From assembly GCA_028689145.1 (NCBI GenBank), contig JAQTWT010000003.1, positions 223,558 through 287,557 of the forward strand: a stretch of DNA of 64,000 nucleotides. Direction: 5' to 3'. Positions 25,503 to 34,608 of this stretch are shown one piece after another (position 1 is the stretch's first letter; each line of letters starts with the position of its first letter). Below the pieces are notes generated by a model that worked only from the letters and a program-made list of their open reading frames with translations, ran no database searches and was not told where the DNA came from. The DNA comes from Gallionella sp. (GTDB lineage: Bacteria; Pseudomonadota; Gammaproteobacteria; Burkholderiales; Gallionellaceae). The position numbers and the translations under genes were made by a program.

Positions 25503-25716
25503 GCGTGTTGGACTGATCCTTCGTCTGCGTCTTCGAGGTGACTTCGCCCTCGATAACCTGCCCATCGCGCTTTGGTTCGTCTTCGCGCATGCCTTCCTTG
25601 AAGCCCTTCACCGCGCCGCCCAGATCGCTGCCCATGCCGCGCAGTTTCTTGGTGCCGAAAATCAATACAACGACCAGCAATACGATCAGCCAATGCCAGA
25701 TGCTAAATGAACCCAT
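25495..25716 (-). CDS. tatA: Sec-independent protein translocase TatA
   Basis: 73-residue pore-forming subunit. The opening [43 protein letters not shown] has the membrane helix, the FGTKKL hinge and the amphipathic helix of TatA. Order tatA-tatB-tatC behind the his genes and the HIT gene is typical of betaproteobacteria. It lies 27 bases after the HIT gene. Confidence 0.96.
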   Translation of the reverse strand: MGSFSIWHWLIVLLVVVLIFGTKKLRGMGSDLGGAVKGFKEGMREDEPKRDGQVIEGEVTSKTQTKDQSNTHV

Positions 25717-25743
25717 GTTGTTGTCTCCCGGAAAAATTAACGG

Positions 25744-26091
25744 CTAATCGCGCCGAACCATCGGCGGAATATTGCCGCCGCCGATGATGTGAATATGCAA
25801 ATGAAAAACTTCCTGCCCTCCGCCCTTGCCGGTGTTGATCACGGTGCGGAAACCGTTCTCCAGCCCCTGTTCGCGCGCCAGCTTGGGTGCCAATACCAGC
25901 ATCCTGCCCAGTAGAGCGGCATGAGTATCTTCTGCTTCCGCCAGCGAGGCCAGATGCAGTTTCGGGATCAGCATGAAATGTACCGGCGCGATCGGATTGA
26001 TGTCGTGGAACGCCAGCATTTCGTCGTCCTCGTACAGCTTGCGGCAGGGAATTGCGCCGCTTGCGATCTTGCAGAAAATACAGTCTGTCAT
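25744..26091 (-). CDS. Histidine-triad (HIT/Hint) nucleotide-binding protein
   Basis: 115 residues from the ATG at 26091. Cleaves phosphoramidates of purine nucleotides. The opening CIFCKIASGAIPC provides two metal-site cysteines and the C-terminal HLHIHIIGG is the histidine triad HxHxH. The start is fixed by homology; the frame extends upstream through hisE out of frame. It is translated from the his-tat transcript, two bases after hisE. Confidence 0.95.
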   Translation of the reverse strand: MTDCIFCKIASGAIPCRKLYEDDEMLAFHDINPIAPVHFMLIPKLHLASLAEAEDTHAALLGRMLVLAPKLAREQGLENGFRTVINTGKGGGQEVFHLHIHIIGGGNIPPMVRRD

Positions 26092-26093
26092 GT

Positions 26094-26417
26094 TCAGTCC
26101 CCGGTGCGGCTGTCTTTTTCGGCGATGCCGGACATGCCTTCGCGGCGTGCCAATTCTTTCAGCACATCGTCCGCGCTCACGCCATGCTGTGCCAGCAGCA
26201 CCATGCAGTGGAACCACAGATCGGCGGTTTCATATATCAGGTGTGTCTTGTCGCCGCCCTTGCTGGCCAGTATGACTTCGGTCGCTTCCTCGCCGACTTT
26301 TTTCAGGATGGCATCTTCGCCTTTGCTGAACAGTTTGGCGACGTAAGAACTCTCCGGCGATGCCTGTTTGCGTGCCTCCAGCGTTTCAGTCAGTCTTTGT
26401 AGAATATCTTGTTTCAT
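26094..26417 (-). CDS. hisE: Phosphoribosyl-ATP pyrophosphatase
   Basis: Second step of histidine synthesis: hydrolyses PR-ATP to PR-AMP. 107 residues, all helical MazG-like fold; [34 protein letters not shown] holds the metal-binding glutamates, followed by [19 protein letters not shown]. HisE is separate from HisI here, as in many betaproteobacteria. A REPIN-like element separates it from hisI. Confidence 0.96.
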   Translation of the reverse strand: MKQDILQRLTETLEARKQASPESSYVAKLFSKGEDAILKKVGEEATEVILASKGGDKTHLIYETADLWFHCMVLLAQHGVSADDVLKELARREGMSGIAEKDSRTGD

Positions 26418-26436
26418 TCCAAATTATCCATTAAGC

Positions 26437-26482
26437 GTAGGTCGGGCTTTAGCCCGACGTGTCGGGTTGAAACCCGACCTAC
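26437..26482. repeat. REPIN-like nested palindrome, family B
   Basis: Outer arms GTAGGTCGGG (26437-26446) and CCCGACCTAC (26473-26482). Inside are two perfect hairpins, GTCGGGC-TTTA-GCCCGAC and GTCGGGTT-GA-AACCCGAC. It lies between hisI and hisE inside the operon, so it is present in the his mRNA. Confidence 0.88.
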
Positions 26483-26492
26483 AATCCGCATG

Positions 26493-26882
26493 TCATTTTT
26501 TGTATATCTCGTCGGGAGATTTCAGCACCGCGTCCACTTCCACCCATTGTCCCTGTTCCAGACGACTATAGAAACAGCTTGCGCGCCCGGTATGACAGGC
26601 GATGCCGCCCTGCTGTTCAACCAGCAGCAAAACCGCGTCGCCGTCGCAGTCGAGATAGATGTCCTTTACCTTCTGGATATGCCCCGACTGTTCGCCCTTG
26701 TGCCACAGCTTCTTGCGCGAGCGCGACCAGTACACCGCCTCGTTCTTTTGCCAGGTCTGTTTCAGTGCTTCACGGTTCATCCAGGCCACCGTCAGCACCC
26801 GTCCGGTTGCGGCATCCTGCGCGACGGCAGCCACCAAGCCGTCTTCGGACCAGTTCACTTTTGTCAGCCATTTTTCTTTCAT
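26493..26882 (-). CDS. hisI: Phosphoribosyl-AMP cyclohydrolase
   Basis: Third step of histidine synthesis: opens the purine ring of PR-AMP. 129 residues; catalytic and metal motifs [57 protein letters not shown] are complete. The ATG at 26882 is preceded by a very strong GGAGGTG and overlaps the TGA of an upstream micro-ORF. The ribosome binding site and start form the third copy of a duplicated junction (see micro-ORF entries). Confidence 0.96.
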   Translation of the reverse strand: MKEKWLTKVNWSEDGLVAAVAQDAATGRVLTVAWMNREALKQTWQKNEAVYWSRSRKKLWHKGEQSGHIQKVKDIYLDCDGDAVLLLVEQQGGIACHTGRASCFYSRLEQGQWVEVDAVLKSPDEIYKK

Positions 26883-26920
26883 AACCGCACCTCCGATACG
26901 TTATTAGCGCACCGTGTCAT
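26879..26920 (-). CDS. Micro-ORF of 13 codons before hisI
   Basis: Reads [13 protein letters not shown] and stops at a TGA (26881-26879) that overlaps the hisI ATG as ATGA. Its own ATG (26920-26918) overlaps the stop of a 33-codon micro-ORF in the same way. GGAGGTG lies 5 bases upstream. It arises from a 38-base duplication of the junction; whether the peptide matters is unknown, but translation of it would couple ribosomes to hisI. Confidence 0.5.
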   Translation of the reverse strand: MTRCANNVSEVRL

Positions 26921-27018
26921 AACCGCACCTCCGACACGTTACTGGCGTAGCCAGCCGTTTGCGGGAGGAGGTGCGATGCGGTTATTCCCGCACCCGTCGC
27001 TTTCGCGCACCGTGTCAT
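26917..27018 (-). CDS. Micro-ORF of 33 codons after hisF
   Basis: Starts with ATG at 27018, overlapping the hisF TGA as ATGA, opens MTRCA and ends SEVRL with a TGA that overlaps the next micro-ORF start. Its interior (26975-26967) encodes CGCACCTCC on the mRNA, the exact complement of GGAGGTGCG at 26932-26924 and 26894-26886. The peptide has no known family. The arrangement looks like a duplicated hisF/hisI junction turned into a coupled ladder. Confidence 0.5.
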   Translation of the reverse strand: MTRCAKATGAGITASHLLPQTAGYASNVSEVRL

Positions 27019-27773
27019 AACCGCACCTCGATACCCTGTGTCGCCATAAACTGCTTGGCCTGTTGCACGGTGTATTCGCCGAAATGGAAAATACTTGCCG
27101 CCAGTACCGCATCCGCGCCGCCCTGCAGCACGCCGTCGGCGAGATGTTGCAGGTTGCCCACGCCGCCGCTGGCGATCACCGGAATTTCCAGCGCGTCGGT
27201 TACCGCGCGCGTCAGCGCCAGATCGAAGCCGTTCTTCTGGCCGTCCCGGTCCATGCTGGTCAGCAGGATTTCACCCGCGCCCAGTTGCTGCATCTTTTTC
27301 GCCCAGTCTACCGCATCAAGTCCGGTGGCTTTGCGTCCGCCGTGGGTGAATACTTCCCACTTGCCCGGTGCGACCTGTTTGGCATCGATCGCCACCACGA
27401 TGCACTGCGAACCGTAACGCCCGGCGGCATCCGCGACCAGTTGCGGGTTCTGCACGGCGGAGGTGTTGATGCTGACCTTGTCGGCTCCGGCGTTCAGCAG
27501 GTTGCGCACATCGCCCACCTCGCGCACCCCGCCGCCGACGGTCAGCGGGATGAACACCTGCGAGGCGACCTGTTCGATGATGCGAAAAATGATGCCGCGG
27601 TCGTCCGAGCTGGCGGTGATGTCGAGAAACGTCAGCTCGTCCGCGCCCTGATCGTCATAGCGGCGCGCGATCTCCACCGGATCGCCGGCATCGCGCAGTT
27701 CGACGAAGCTCACGCCTTTGACCACGCGCCCGGCGGTCACGTCCAGACAGGGAATAATTCTTTTGGCGAGCAT
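27015..27773 (-). CDS. hisF: Imidazole glycerol phosphate synthase, cyclase subunit
   Basis: With HisH forms IGP and AICAR from PRFAR. 252-residue TIM barrel; opening [23 protein letters not shown] with catalytic Asp in [14 protein letters not shown] and a second Asp in [16 protein letters not shown]. The last codons GAG GTG CGG TTA TGA are the prototype of the duplicated junction downstream. Confidence 0.98.
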   Translation of the reverse strand: MLAKRIIPCLDVTAGRVVKGVSFVELRDAGDPVEIARRYDDQGADELTFLDITASSDDRGIIFRIIEQVASQVFIPLTVGGGVREVGDVRNLLNAGADKVSINTSAVQNPQLVADAAGRYGSQCIVVAIDAKQVAPGKWEVFTHGGRKATGLDAVDWAKKMQQLGAGEILLTSMDRDGQKNGFDLALTRAVTDALEIPVIASGGVGNLQHLADGVLQGGADAVLAASIFHFGEYTVQQAKQFMATQGIEVRL

Positions 27774-27779
27774 CCCGGC

Positions 27780-28541
27780 TTAACTGTTGAAGGCCAATTT
27801 GACCGGGGTCAACTCGTCAGCCAGGGCTTGCGCGGCACGCAAATCCAGCGAGCCTTCGTAGATCGCGCGGCCGGTGATCGCGCCGGTGATACCTTCCTGA
27901 TACACCGCGCACAACGCGCGCACGTCGTCCAGATTGGTGATGCCGCCGCTGGCGATGACCGGCACATGCAGCGGGCGCGCCAGCTCGACGGTGGCCGGAA
28001 TGTTCACGCCGGACAGCATGCCGTCGCGGCCGATGTCGGTGTAAATGATCGCTTCCACGCCGTAACCCTCGAAGCGCTGCGCCAGATCGGCCACGTCGTG
28101 GCCGGTGAGTTTCGACCAGCCGTCCACCGCCACCTTGCCGCCCTTGGCATCCAGCCCGACCATGATGTGTCCGGGGAACGCGTCGCAGGCCTCGTGCAGG
28201 AAGCCCGGTACTTTCACCGCGGCGGTGCCGATGATGATGTAAGTCACGCCGAGGTCGAGGTAGCGTTCGATGGTTTCCAGATCGCGGATACCGCCGCCCA
28301 GTTGAACAGGAATATCGGTGCCGACCGCCTCGATGATGCCGCGCACCGCCGCCTCGTTTTTCGGTTTGCCGGCGAATGCGCCGTTCAAATCGACCAGATG
28401 CAGGCGGCGTGCGCCTTGCTCCAGCCAGTGCTGCGCCATCGCGGCGGGATCTTCGGAAAATACCGTGGCATCTTCCATCACGCCCTGTTTGAGGCGCACA
28501 CAATGACCGTCTTTTAAATCAATCGCAGGAATAATCAGCAT
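27780..28541 (-). CDS. hisA: ProFAR isomerase HisA
   Basis: Fourth step of histidine synthesis (Amadori rearrangement). 253-residue TIM barrel: [17 protein letters not shown] with catalytic Asp8, QLGGGIRD, and the second Asp in [12 protein letters not shown]. Placed between hisH and hisF with short gaps (6 bases to hisF). Confidence 0.98.
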   Translation of the reverse strand: MLIIPAIDLKDGHCVRLKQGVMEDATVFSEDPAAMAQHWLEQGARRLHLVDLNGAFAGKPKNEAAVRGIIEAVGTDIPVQLGGGIRDLETIERYLDLGVTYIIIGTAAVKVPGFLHEACDAFPGHIMVGLDAKGGKVAVDGWSKLTGHDVADLAQRFEGYGVEAIIYTDIGRDGMLSGVNIPATVELARPLHVPVIASGGITNLDDVRALCAVYQEGITGAITGRAIYEGSLDLRAAQALADELTPVKLAFNS

Positions 28542-28557
28542 GGCAGTACGTTAGATA

Positions 28558-29190
28558 TTAAGGGTTCCATTGCATAAAGTTTTGCAGCAGTTTCAGCCCT
28601 GCTGCCTGGCTTTTTTCCGGGTGAAATTGCACCGCGAATAAGTTGTCGCGCGCCACCGCGCAGACGAAAGGTTGCGGATAGTCGCTGGTGGCCTGCACCA
28701 ATGAGGCATCCTGCGGCTGCACATAATAGCTGTGCACAAAGTAAAAACGCGCATCCTGATCTATGCCGTTCCACAACGCATGGTCGTCATGCCTTACCCG
28801 GTTCCAGCCCATGTGCGGCACTTTCAGTTTGTTGCCCTGTGCGTCATGTTGTCCGCTGGCAAAGCGCAACACATCGCCGCGCAAAATACCCAGCCCCGCC
28901 ACGTCGCCCTCGGCGCTGTGTTCGAACAGCATCTGCAGGCCGATGCAGATGCCGAGAAAGGGTTTGCTGCGTGCCGCTTCCAGTACCGCATTGCGCAAAC
29001 CGCGCGCTTCCAGTTCGCGCATGCAGTCCGGCATCGCGCCCTGGCCGGGGAACACCACGCGCCCGGCATTAGCCACCACGTTGGCATCGTCGCTGACTGC
29101 AATTTCAGTATCAGGGGACACCTTGCGCAGGGCCTGTTCGACCGAGCGCAAATTGCCCATTCCATAATCAACAACGACTACATCTGTCAT
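28558..29190 (-). CDS. hisH: Imidazole glycerol phosphate synthase, glutaminase subunit
   Basis: Class I glutamine amidotransferase that feeds ammonia to HisF. 210 residues: VVDYGMGNLRSVEQAL opening, oxyanion FPGQGAMPDCM, nucleophile Cys in LGICIGLQMLF, and the His-Glu pair in VQFHPEKSQ. Six bases after hisB. Confidence 0.97.
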   Translation of the reverse strand: MTDVVVVDYGMGNLRSVEQALRKVSPDTEIAVSDDANVVANAGRVVFPGQGAMPDCMRELEARGLRNAVLEAARSKPFLGICIGLQMLFEHSAEGDVAGLGILRGDVLRFASGQHDAQGNKLKVPHMGWNRVRHDDHALWNGIDQDARFYFVHSYYVQPQDASLVQATSDYPQPFVCAVARDNLFAVQFHPEKSQAAGLKLLQNFMQWNP

Positions 29191-29196
29191 TTTAAT

Positions 29197-29784
29197 TTAC
29201 AGCGTTCCTTTTGTGGAAGGCATCACGCCTACCATGCGCGGATCGAGCTCCAGCGCCATGCGCAGCGCGCGGCCGAACGCTTTGAAAATGGTTTCGGCCT
29301 GATGGTGGGCATTGTTGCCCGCCAGATTGTCGATGTGCAATGTTACCAGCGCGTGATTGACGAAGCCCTGAAAGAATTCGTTGATGAGATCAACCTCAAA
29401 TTCGCCGACGCTGTCGCGCACGAATTCGCAATTGAACACCAGACCGGGACGGCCGGAAATGTCCAGCACCACGCGCGACAGCGATTCGTCCAGCGGCACA
29501 TAAGCGTGGCCGTAGCGGCGCAACCCCTTCTTGTCGCCGATCGCCTGATTGAATGCCTGGCCGAGCGTGATGCCGATATCTTCCACGGTGTGATGCGCGT
29601 CGATATGCAGGTCGCCCTTGGCGAGAATGCTGATGTCCAGCAGGCCGTGCCGCGCGATCTGGTCGAGCATGTGGTCGAGGAACGGCAGCCCGGTGTCGAA
29701 CTTTGCCTGACCGGTACCGTCCAGATTCAGCTCGACGCCGATCTTGGTTTCCAGAGTGTTGCGGTTTACCTTCGCGCTGCGCAT
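29197..29784 (-). CDS. hisB: Imidazoleglycerol-phosphate dehydratase
   Basis: Sixth step of histidine synthesis. 195 residues, monofunctional (no phosphatase domain). Metal-binding motifs [11 protein letters not shown] and NNAHHQAE are intact. The start at 29784 ([15 protein letters not shown]) is chosen by homology; the longer frame to 29868 runs through a palindromic element and is not conserved. Confidence 0.96.
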   Translation of the reverse strand: MRSAKVNRNTLETKIGVELNLDGTGQAKFDTGLPFLDHMLDQIARHGLLDISILAKGDLHIDAHHTVEDIGITLGQAFNQAIGDKKGLRRYGHAYVPLDESLSRVVLDISGRPGLVFNCEFVRDSVGEFEVDLINEFFQGFVNHALVTLHIDNLAGNNAHHQAETIFKAFGRALRMALELDPRMVGVMPSTKGTL

Positions 29785-29802
29785 AATTTCATTCCGTTTG
29801 TT

Positions 29803-29873
29803 GTAGCGTGCGCTGTGCGCACGAATTTTCGAATGGATCGGCATGAACTTGTCGTGCGCACAGCGCACGCTAC
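29803..29873. repeat. REPIN-like nested palindrome, family A, copy 2
   Basis: Same 22-bp arms as at 1975-2029 (29803-29824 and 29852-29873) but a 27-base loop. It occupies most of the 117-base gap between hisC and hisB, within a same-strand gene run. Confidence 0.88.
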
Positions 29874-29901
29874 GGTTTGTTCGCCAGTTACAAAGACGAC
29901 C

Positions 29902-31008
29902 TTATTCACGGTGCAAGCTTTCCTGCAATGCAACAATAAACCGCTCGTTTTCTTCCGGTGTGCCGACGGTCACGCGCAGGCAGCCGGTCAGCATCGGATG
30001 ACCGCCGTTCAAATTCTTGATCAGCACGTTGCGCTGCTTCAGGCCGTTAAACACTTCCGTGGCGTTCGCCACGCGGAACAGCAGGAAATTCGCCTCGCTC
30101 GGGTAAACCTGCACGGTGGCGATTTCGCCCAATTGCCGGTACAGCCTGGCGCGTTCCAGCTTGAGTTGTTCCGCTTGCTGCAGCAGCACCCCGTGATGCT
30201 CAAGCAATATTTTTGCGACCAGTTGCGGCAAAACGCCGACATTATACGGCAAGCGCAGCTTTTCCAGCTGTTCCAGCCATGCCGTGCTGCCCGCCAGAAA
30301 TCCCAGCCGCAATCCGGCCATGCCGAGCTTGGAAAAAGTGCGCATCACCAGCAGGTTCGGATAATCCGCCAGATGCGGAATAAAGCTGTCGCTGGCAAAG
30401 GCGTAATAGGCTTCGTCTATCACCACCAGGCCGGGCGCTGCGGCGATGATCTGCTTTAGCGCGTCCGCCGGGAACAGGTTGCCGGTGGGATTGTTCGGGT
30501 AAGCCAGAAATACCAGCGCGGGTTGTTCGCGCTTGATCGCGGCAAGTATTGCGGGCAAGTCCAGCGAGAAATCCGCTGCCCCTGAATTGCTTACGAGAGG
30601 CACGCCCGCGTAACGCATTCCGGTAAAAGTCGCGATCATCTTGTACATCACGAACGACGGCTCCACGCTCAGCAGCGTCGCGCCGGGTTTGTTGACCGCC
30701 ATTGCCAGCAACTGGATCAGTTCGTCCGAGCCGTTGCCGAGCAGTACGCCCATTTCTGCGGGCAAGCCGGTCGCAGCGCGAATTTGCTCTTTCAGCGCTG
30801 CCGGATCGGGATCGGGGTAGCGGTTGATCGCGGCCTGCGCCACGGCGGCGGCGATTTCGTCGCGCAATGGCTGCGGCACGGTGTAGGGATTTTCCATCGC
30901 GTCCAGCTTGATGTAGCCGGCACTATCCGGCACATGATAAGCGTGCAGATCGAGTATTTCGCGGCGCAGCAATGAACCGGCGAGAGAGAGGGCAGAAACG
31001 GGGGGCAT
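29902..31008 (-). CDS. hisC: Histidinol-phosphate aminotransferase
   Basis: PLP-dependent fold-type I enzyme, 368 residues. The PLP lysine is in [16 protein letters not shown]; other motifs are [19 protein letters not shown] and [11 protein letters not shown]. It is the first his gene here; hisG and hisD, which often precede it, are not in the window. Start context lacks a strong ribosome binding site. Confidence 0.95.
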   Translation of the reverse strand: MPPVSALSLAGSLLRREILDLHAYHVPDSAGYIKLDAMENPYTVPQPLRDEIAAAVAQAAINRYPDPDPAALKEQIRAATGLPAEMGVLLGNGSDELIQLLAMAVNKPGATLLSVEPSFVMYKMIATFTGMRYAGVPLVSNSGAADFSLDLPAILAAIKREQPALVFLAYPNNPTGNLFPADALKQIIAAAPGLVVIDEAYYAFASDSFIPHLADYPNLLVMRTFSKLGMAGLRLGFLAGSTAWLEQLEKLRLPYNVGVLPQLVAKILLEHHGVLLQQAEQLKLERARLYRQLGEIATVQVYPSEANFLLFRVANATEVFNGLKQRNVLIKNLNGGHPMLTGCLRVTVGTPEENERFIVALQESLHRE

Positions 31009-31211
31009 GAAATGAAATAAATCGCTCAGTAGACGAGTGATATCACAATGGTGCGCAGCTTATCACAAAAATCCCGGTCTTTAGTCATTGGGCGGTGCCG
31101 GGCTATTTTTTTAAGGCTCTCAGGATAATCGCCGCCGGGCATCGCGGCCTTGATATCCAGCATGGTAGAATTCGCATTTTCCCGCTTTCATTAATTTCAG
31201 GAATAATCACC

Positions 31212-32459
31212 ATGTTCTCCAGAAAAAATACTATCGCCCATGCCGACCCCGAATTGTGGGCGGTAATCCAGAACGAAAACCGCCGCCAGGAAGATCATAT
31301 CGAACTGATCGCGTCGGAAAACTATACCAGCCCGGCAGTCATGGAGGCGCAGGGCAGCCAGCTGACCAACAAGTATGCCGAGGGCTATCCCGGCAAGCGT
31401 TATTACGGCGGCTGCGAATATGTGGACGTGGCCGAACAGCTGGCCATCGACCGCGTGAAAGCGCTGTTCGGTGCGGAGTACGCCAATGTGCAGCCGAATT
31501 CCGGTTCGCAGGCCAATCAGGCGGTATATATGTCGGTGCTGAAACCCGGCGATACCATCCTCGGTCTGTCGCTGGCGCATGGCGGCCATCTGACGCACGG
31601 CGCGTCGGTCAACGCCAGCGGCAAACTGTATAACGCCGTCCAGTATGGGCTGGATGCAAACGAAGAAATCGATTACGAGCAGGTGCAGGCTCTGGCAACG
31701 GCGCACAAGCCGAAAATGATTGTGGCGGGTGCTTCCGCCTACGCGCTGGTGATCGACTGGAAGCGTTTCCGCGCGATTGCCGACAGCGTCGGCGCGTACC
31801 TGTTTGTGGATATGGCGCACTACGCCGGTTTGATCGCGGCGGGCGTGTACCCGAGCCCGGTCGGCATCGCGGATTTTGTCACCAGCACCACCCACAAAAC
31901 CCTGCGCGGCCCGCGCGGCGGCATCATTCTGGCCAAGGCGGAATATGAAAAAGTGTTGAACTCGGCGATCTTCCCCGGTATTCAGGGCGGCCCGCTGATG
32001 CACGTGATTGCCGCCAAAGCGGTGGCGTTCAAGGAGGCAGCCAGCAAGGAATTCAAGGAATACCAGAAGCAGGTGGTTGACAATGCGCGCGTGATGAGCA
32101 AGGTGCTGCAGGAACGCGGCCTGCGCATCGTGTCCGGGCGCACCGATAGCCATTTGTTCCTGGTGGATTTGCAGGCCAAGAACATCACCGGCAAGGATGC
32201 CGAAGCAGCGCTGGGTCGCGCACACATCACGGTGAACAAGAATTCCATCCCGAACGACCCGCAGAAACCGTTCGTCACCAGCGGTATCCGTATCGGCAGC
32301 CCGGCGATGACCACGCGCGGCTTCAAGGAACTGGAAGCGGAAAAACTCGCGCACCTGATCGCCGACGTGCTGGACGCGCCGGAAGACGATGCGGTGATCG
32401 CACGCGTGGTTGGCGAAGTGAAAAAGCTGACTGCGCAGTTTCCGGTGTATGGGGCTTAA
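31212..32459 (+). CDS. glyA: Serine hydroxymethyltransferase
   Basis: Interconverts serine and glycine, loading one-carbon units on tetrahydrofolate. 415 residues from ATG 31212 ([16 protein letters not shown]), preceded by TCAGGAAT. The PLP lysine is in the signature [15 protein letters not shown]; the substrate loops [20 protein letters not shown] and YYGGCEYVD are complete. It is divergent from hisC across 203 bases; no regulatory RNA motif was recognised in that gap. Confidence 0.97.
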   Translation: MFSRKNTIAHADPELWAVIQNENRRQEDHIELIASENYTSPAVMEAQGSQLTNKYAEGYPGKRYYGGCEYVDVAEQLAIDRVKALFGAEYANVQPNSGSQANQAVYMSVLKPGDTILGLSLAHGGHLTHGASVNASGKLYNAVQYGLDANEEIDYEQVQALATAHKPKMIVAGASAYALVIDWKRFRAIADSVGAYLFVDMAHYAGLIAAGVYPSPVGIADFVTSTTHKTLRGPRGGIILAKAEYEKVLNSAIFPGIQGGPLMHVIAAKAVAFKEAASKEFKEYQKQVVDNARVMSKVLQERGLRIVSGRTDSHLFLVDLQAKNITGKDAEAALGRAHITVNKNSIPNDPQKPFVTSGIRIGSPAMTTRGFKELEAEKLAHLIADVLDAPEDDAVIARVVGEVKKLTAQFPVYGA

Positions 32460-32480
32460 TCCCGCCAGTTAAAGTGAAGC

Positions 32481-32600
32481 TCGCGCAGCGATTCGTTCGC
32501 CCCCTCGCCCGCTTGCGGGATAACCAGCGACTTGGCTGCGGTTTTTTGCAGCTTAGTCGAATGGCTAGTTGTTTCATTCAGAGGGTTGGGGAGAGGGGAG
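32481..32600 (-). repeat. Family G repeat, copy 3 (interrupted)
   Basis: Begins with the minus-strand end TCGCGCAGCGATTCGTTCGC and CCCGCTTGCGGG, then about 60 unrelated bases with a GCTGC...GCAGC hairpin, then GAGGGTTGGGGAGAGGGG. It fills the gap between glyA and ribD, where nrdR often lies in related genomes. Confidence 0.7.
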
Positions 32601-32642
32601 CTGGAAGCTATTCTGTCATGCCTTTTTTGCAGGATTTCTAGT

Positions 32643-33767
32643 ATGTTATCCGCTTCAGACAGCATATGGATGGCGCAGGCGTTGCGGCTGGCGGAGCGCG
32701 GGCTTTACACCACCAGCCCCAATCCGCGCGTCGGCTGCGTGCTGGTGCGCGATAGTAGCGTGGTCGGTGAAGGCTGGCACGAGCGTGCCGGCGAACCCCA
32801 TGCGGAAGTCCATGCGTTGCATGAAGCAGGCGAGACGGCGCGCGGCGCGACCGCTTATGTCACGCTGGAACCGTGCAGTCATTATGGCCGCACCCCGCCT
32901 TGTGCCGATGCGCTGATCTCCGCCGGAATCACCCGCGTTGTGGTGGCCATGCAAGACCCCAATCCGCTGGTGGCTGGGCAAGGCATCGCGAAATTACGCG
33001 CTGCCGGTATCGAGGTCGAATGCGGGCTGATGGAAGCTGCGGCACGCGAACTGAATACCGGTTTTGTTGCGCGCATGACGCGCGGCACACCGTGGGTAAG
33101 AAGCAAGATCGCGGCGAGCCTGGACGGCCGCACCGCGCTGCATAACGGCGAGAGCCAGTGGATCACCGGTGCGGCGGCTAGAATGGATGTGCAGCACTGG
33201 CGCGCGCGTTCCTGCGCCGTGCTGACCGGCATTGATACGGTACTGGCGGACGATGCGCAGCTGAATGTGCGCGAGTTGAAAACGCCGCGCCAGCCGCTGC
33301 GGGTAGTGCTGGATAGCCGGTTGCGCATGCCGCTCACCGCGCGCATTCTGCATCACTTGCTCCCCTCCCCCGCAAGCGGGGGAGGGGGAGAGGGTGGGGT
33401 GTTGATCTACACCGCGGTGCATGATGTCGGGAAGATCGCGGCACTGGAACAAGCGGGCGCATCTGTGTGCGTGTTGCCGGATGCGAATGAGCGGGTGGAC
33501 TTGGCCGCGATGCTGACCGACCTTGCAAAGCGCGGCTGCAACGAACTACTGGTGGAAACAGGCAGCACCCTGAATGGTGCGCTGCTGCAAGCCGGGTTGG
33601 TGGACGAACTGGTGCTGTATCTCGCGCCGCAACTGCTCGGCGATATGGCGCAAGGCCTCGTGCAACTGGGCGAATTGACCAGTCTGGAGCAGCGCGTCAA
33701 TCTCGACTGGCAGGATGTACGCCAAGTCGGCAGGGATTTGCGCATTGTGGCGCGAGTGAAAAAATAA
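32643..33767 (+). CDS. ribD: Bifunctional riboflavin deaminase/reductase RibD
   Basis: Performs the second and third steps of riboflavin synthesis. 374 residues from ATG 32643. The N-terminal deaminase domain (1-150) has zinc ligands in HAEVHAL and PCSHYGRTPPC; the C-terminal reductase domain (155-370) has SLDGRTAL and VETGSTLNGALLQAGLVDEL. Between ARILHH and VLIYTA about 14 residues (LLPSPASGGGGEGG) are encoded by a palindromic repeat at 33361-33400, an in-frame insertion in a reductase-domain loop. The reading frame is otherwise sound. Confidence 0.95.
   Translation: MLSASDSIWMAQALRLAERGLYTTSPNPRVGCVLVRDSSVVGEGWHERAGEPHAEVHALHEAGETARGATAYVTLEPCSHYGRTPPCADALISAGITRVVVAMQDPNPLVAGQGIAKLRAAGIEVECGLMEAAARELNTGFVARMTRGTPWVRSKIAASLDGRTALHNGESQWITGAAARMDVQHWRARSCAVLTGIDTVLADDAQLNVRELKTPRQPLRVVLDSRLRMPLTARILHHLLPSPASGGGGEGGVLIYTAVHDVGKIAALEQAGASVCVLPDANERVDLAAMLTDLAKRGCNELLVETGSTLNGALLQAGLVDELVLYLAPQLLGDMAQGLVQLGELTSLEQRVNLDWQDVRQVGRDLRIVARVKK
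33361..33400. repeat. Palindromic repeat inserted in ribD
   Basis: CTCCCCCGC (33365-33373) and GCGGGGGAG (33376-33384) form a perfect 9-bp stem with a two-base AA loop, followed by GGGGAGAGGGTGGGG. It is the core of the same repeats found intergenically at 24221 and 33777 and lies in frame in the coding sequence. Confidence 0.8.
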
Positions 33768-33776
33768 CCGCCGTTA

Positions 33777-33873
33777 TCCCCTCACCCTTGCAGGGGGAGG
33801 GTTAGGGTGGGGGTAGAAATGACTTGCGAAAATTGCACCCCCATCCTAGCCTTCCCCCTAAAAAGGGGAAGGG
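33777..33873. repeat. Paired palindromic repeat (family F), copy 2
   Basis: Same plan as 24221-24320: hairpin, GTTAGGGTGGGGGTAG, a 20-base middle, CACCCCCATCCTAGCC and a second hairpin CTTCCCCCT...AGGGGAAG. It separates ribD from ribE. Confidence 0.85.
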
Positions 33874-33911
33874 ATTTTTAATAGTGATTTAGCAGAATTT
33901 AGGAGAAAAGA

Positions 33912-34508
33912 ATGTTCAGTGGAATCATCGCCGATGTAGGCACGATCACCAAGGCGGAAGACCGCGACGGCGGCCTGCGCCTTTCCGTCGAAACGAAAGT
34001 GCTCGGCATGGACGACGTGCAACTCGGCGACAGCATCGCAGTGAATGGCGTGTGCCTCACCGTGATAAAAAAAGAGGGCGGCACATTCACCGTGGATGTT
34101 TCGCGCGAGACTTTGAATTGCACTGTCGGACTGGCAGCGCAGGGCGCGCGCGTCAACCTCGAAAAGGCACTGCGTCTGGCAGACCGGCTGGGAGGGCATC
34201 TGGTCAGCGGCCATGTGGACGGCGTGGGCGAAGTGGTTTCCTTTACCGATCTTGGCGAGAGCTGGAAACTGGTGCTGCGCGCGCCGCAGACACTGGCCAA
34301 ATACATCGCGGTGAAAGGCTCTATCACCATCAACGGTGTCAGCCTCACCGTCAATGAAGTGGATGGCGCAGTGTTCAATATCAACCTGATCCCGCACACG
34401 CTGGCGATGACCACGCTCTGCGAATTGCACGCGGGGGCGAAAGTGAATCTGGAGATCGACCTGATCGCGCGCTACGTTGAACGGATGCTGACGGCGGAGC
34501 AGGTTTAA
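33912..34508 (+). CDS. ribE: Riboflavin synthase, alpha subunit
   Basis: Dismutates two lumazines to riboflavin. 198 residues made of two similar barrel domains: MFSGIIADVGTI...DSIAVNGVCLTV in the first half and HLVSGHVDGVGEV...GSITINGVSLTVNEV in the second. An AGGAGA ribosome binding site is present. The operon is broken downstream by a module on the other strand. Confidence 0.96.
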   Translation: MFSGIIADVGTITKAEDRDGGLRLSVETKVLGMDDVQLGDSIAVNGVCLTVIKKEGGTFTVDVSRETLNCTVGLAAQGARVNLEKALRLADRLGGHLVSGHVDGVGEVVSFTDLGESWKLVLRAPQTLAKYIAVKGSITINGVSLTVNEVDGAVFNINLIPHTLAMTTLCELHAGAKVNLEIDLIARYVERMLTAEQV

Positions 34509-34608
34509 CGTTTTAATTGCAGGGCACTTTGGTGGGCTCGCTGAATGATGGGTTGGTCAGCAGTGGAAAATGCCCGCTGTCATGCTGATTGGAATCCGGA
34601 TTCTTGCT

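Noticed and set aside
28732..30459. Very long plus-strand frame of 575 codons over hisH, hisB and hisC
   Set aside because: It runs antisense to three intact his genes and is rich in His/Gln/Arg, as expected from the opposite strand of GC-biased codons.
31009..31211. Histidine-operon leader peptide/attenuator upstream of hisC
   Set aside because: No run of His codons and no alternative hairpins were found on the minus strand.
33768..33911. FMN riboswitch upstream of riboflavin genes
   Set aside because: Neither this gap nor 35364-35536 has the conserved RFN core; the gap is filled by a family F repeat.
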